Assembly (NCBI GenBank): GCA_021784375.1
Contig: JAJXSV010000016.1
Coordinates: 1-18,809, forward strand
DNA length: 18,809 bases
Source: Actinomycetes bacterium
GTDB taxonomy: Bacteria; Actinomycetota; Actinomycetes; S36-B12; UBA5976
Direction: 5' to 3'
Of this stretch, positions 17,934 through 18,809 are shown piece after piece. A program made the translations under genes and the position numbers. Below the pieces are notes generated by a model. That model was given only the letters and a program-made list of their open reading frames with translations. It made no database searches and was not told the DNA's origin. How positions within the stretch are numbered: position 1 is the stretch's first letter; the number at the start of each line of letters is the position of its first letter.

Positions 17934-18536
17934 ATGTTCACCGGCATCGTGGAAGAAGTGGGCGCCATCATCGCGGTCGAGGAACTGGCGGACTCCCAGC
18001 GGCTCACCATCCGTGGGGAGACCGTCACCCAGGACGTGCACCATGGCGACTCGATCTCCGTGGCCGGCGTCTGCCTCACGGTGGTCGACCTCGACGGCCA
18101 CGCGTTCACGGCCGACGTCATGCAGCAGACACTCGACTTCACCACGCTCGGCAAGAAGCGGGTCGGTGACAACGTCAACCTGGAACGTGCAGCACGCGTG
18201 GACTCGCGGCTCGGGGGCCACATCGTGCAGGGTCACGTGGACGGGGTCGGTACCGTGGTCGCCGTGTCGCCGTCCGAGCAGTGGACGGTGCTCGCGATCA
18301 CCCCGCCGGCACACCTCATGCGCTACCTGGTGGCGCAAGGCTCCGTCACCGTCGACGGCACCTCACTCACCGTAGCCTCACTTGACGACGCGGCCACCGA
18401 GTTCACAGTCTCCCTCATCCCCACCACGCTCTCCGAGACCACGCTGGGCTCGCTCGACGTGGGTGACCACGTGAACCTCGAGGTCGACGTGCTTGCCAAG
18501 TACATCGAACGACTGCTCGGGAAGGACCACGCATGA
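17934..18536 (+). CDS. ribE: Riboflavin synthase, alpha subunit
   Basis: Riboflavin synthase dismutates two 6,7-dimethyl-8-ribityllumazine molecules to riboflavin plus a pyrimidine. The gene is called ribE or ribC depending on species. The 200-residue protein is made of two homologous lumazine-binding barrels of about 97 residues each. The N terminus MFTGIVEEVG is the catalytic signature. The first barrel has GDSISVAGVCLTVVD; the second begins near GHIVQGHVDGVGTV and has GSVTVDGTSLTVAS, showing the repeat. The start ATG 17934 is fixed by the conserved MFTGIVEE. It is preceded by a -10-like TAGTAT, so the mRNA is probably leaderless. The stop overlaps the ribH ATG (ATGA). Confidence 0.97.
   Translation: MFTGIVEEVGAIIAVEELADSQRLTIRGETVTQDVHHGDSISVAGVCLTVVDLDGHAFTADVMQQTLDFTTLGKKRVGDNVNLERAARVDSRLGGHIVQGHVDGVGTVVAVSPSEQWTVLAITPPAHLMRYLVAQGSVTVDGTSLTVASLDDAATEFTVSLIPTTLSETTLGSLDVGDHVNLEVDVLAKYIERLLGKDHA
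18521..18526 (+). promoter_or_regulatory. Shine-Dalgarno of ribH
   Basis: GAAGGA lies six bases before ATG 18533, inside the end of ribE, and supports that start. Confidence 0.6.
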
Positions 18537-18809
18537 GCGGCGCCGGAGCCCCCAGCTTCCACTTGGAGGCGATGGGCGGCGTGCGCGTGGCCATCATCGC
18601 CTCTTCCTGGCATGACCTGGTCATGGACGGGCTGGTTGCCAATGCCCTGGGCACATGTGCGGATGCTGGCGTCGACGCCACCATCGTCCGGGTGCCCGGA
18701 TCCTTCGAACTCGGGGTGGCCGCGATGCGGGCCGCACGCTCTGGGCGATTCGACGCCGTCGTGGCACTCGGCGTCATCATCCGCGGCGGGACCCCGCATT
18801 TCGAGTACG
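18533..18809 (+). CDS. ribH: 6,7-dimethyl-8-ribityllumazine synthase, N-terminal part (runs off window)
   Basis: Lumazine synthase condenses the pyrimidine from the RibD branch with 3,4-dihydroxybutanone 4-phosphate to give the substrate of RibE. About 92 residues are visible of a usual 155 or so. The family marks are VAIIASSWHDLVMDGL (Trp at the substrate aromatic position, as I recall for mycobacterial RibH), VRVPGSFELGVAA, and ALGVIIRGGTPHFEYV, whose His is the expected proton donor. ATG 18533 overlaps the ribE stop as ATGA and has GAAGGA upstream, so ribE and ribH are coupled. In many bacteria ribBA lies between them, but here it does not. The 3' end is outside the window. Confidence 0.95.
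   Translation, partial: MSGAGAPSFHLEAMGGVRVAIIASSWHDLVMDGLVANALGTCADAGVDATIVRVPGSFELGVAAMRAARSGRFDAVVALGVIIRGGTPHFEY

Overview
The window is a block of housekeeping genes from a high-GC actinobacterium. GC is about two thirds by a short hand count, and every gene lies on the + strand. Three things point to Actinobacteria. There is an actinobacterial-type integration host factor (mIHF) between pyrF and gmk. PriA keeps all eight zinc cysteines but has lost its ATPase motifs. The order pyr genes, mihF, gmk, rpoZ, coaBC, metK, priA, then fmt, rsmB, rpe, ribD matches the mycobacterial/streptomycete pattern as I recall it. The lineage cannot be fixed further from sequence alone. The FeS/flavin-dependent dihydroorotate dehydrogenase (pyrK-pyrD) and the short type-1 pyrF are unlike the Mycobacterium/Streptomyces arrangement.

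Layout. (1) 1-7750: de novo pyrimidine synthesis. The 3' end of pyrC is followed by a small membrane-anchored protein of unknown function, then carA, carB, pyrK, pyrD and pyrF, almost all joined by 1-4 base overlaps (ATGA, GTGA, TGATG), so one translationally coupled operon. These genes supply carbamoyl phosphate and carry dihydroorotate formation, its oxidation to orotate and the OMP decarboxylation step; pyrB and pyrE are not in view. (2) 7750-11448: mihF, gmk, rpoZ, coaBC and metK, covering nucleoid organisation, GMP phosphorylation, the RNA polymerase omega subunit, coenzyme A synthesis and S-adenosylmethionine synthesis. A likely rpoZ promoter lies inside the 3' end of gmk. (3) 11449-16239: a possible hairpin after metK, then priA, def, fmt and rsmB (replication restart, N-formyl-methionine handling, 16S rRNA methylation). 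(4) 16261-18809: rpe, ribD, ribE and the start of ribH. These make ribulose-5-phosphate and then riboflavin; ribBA is not between ribE and ribH.

I found no mobile element, CRISPR array, tRNA/rRNA, phage gene or new multi-gene system; this is ordinary core genome. The most interesting signals are small and regulatory. Three genes (def, rpe, ribE) and perhaps a fourth (priA) have a -10-like hexamer (TAGNNT, or CAGACT) exactly six bases before the start codon, the geometry expected of leaderless transcripts. The two TAG stop codons in the window, against TGA everywhere else, each overlap another signal: a Shine-Dalgarno sequence (pyrD/pyrF) and a -10 box (ribD/ribE). The end of coaBC contains a run of A/T-rich rare codons upstream of metK that looks like an overlapping regulatory element. 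There is no stretch over 300 bases without a gene; the longest gap is the 79 bases between metK and priA.
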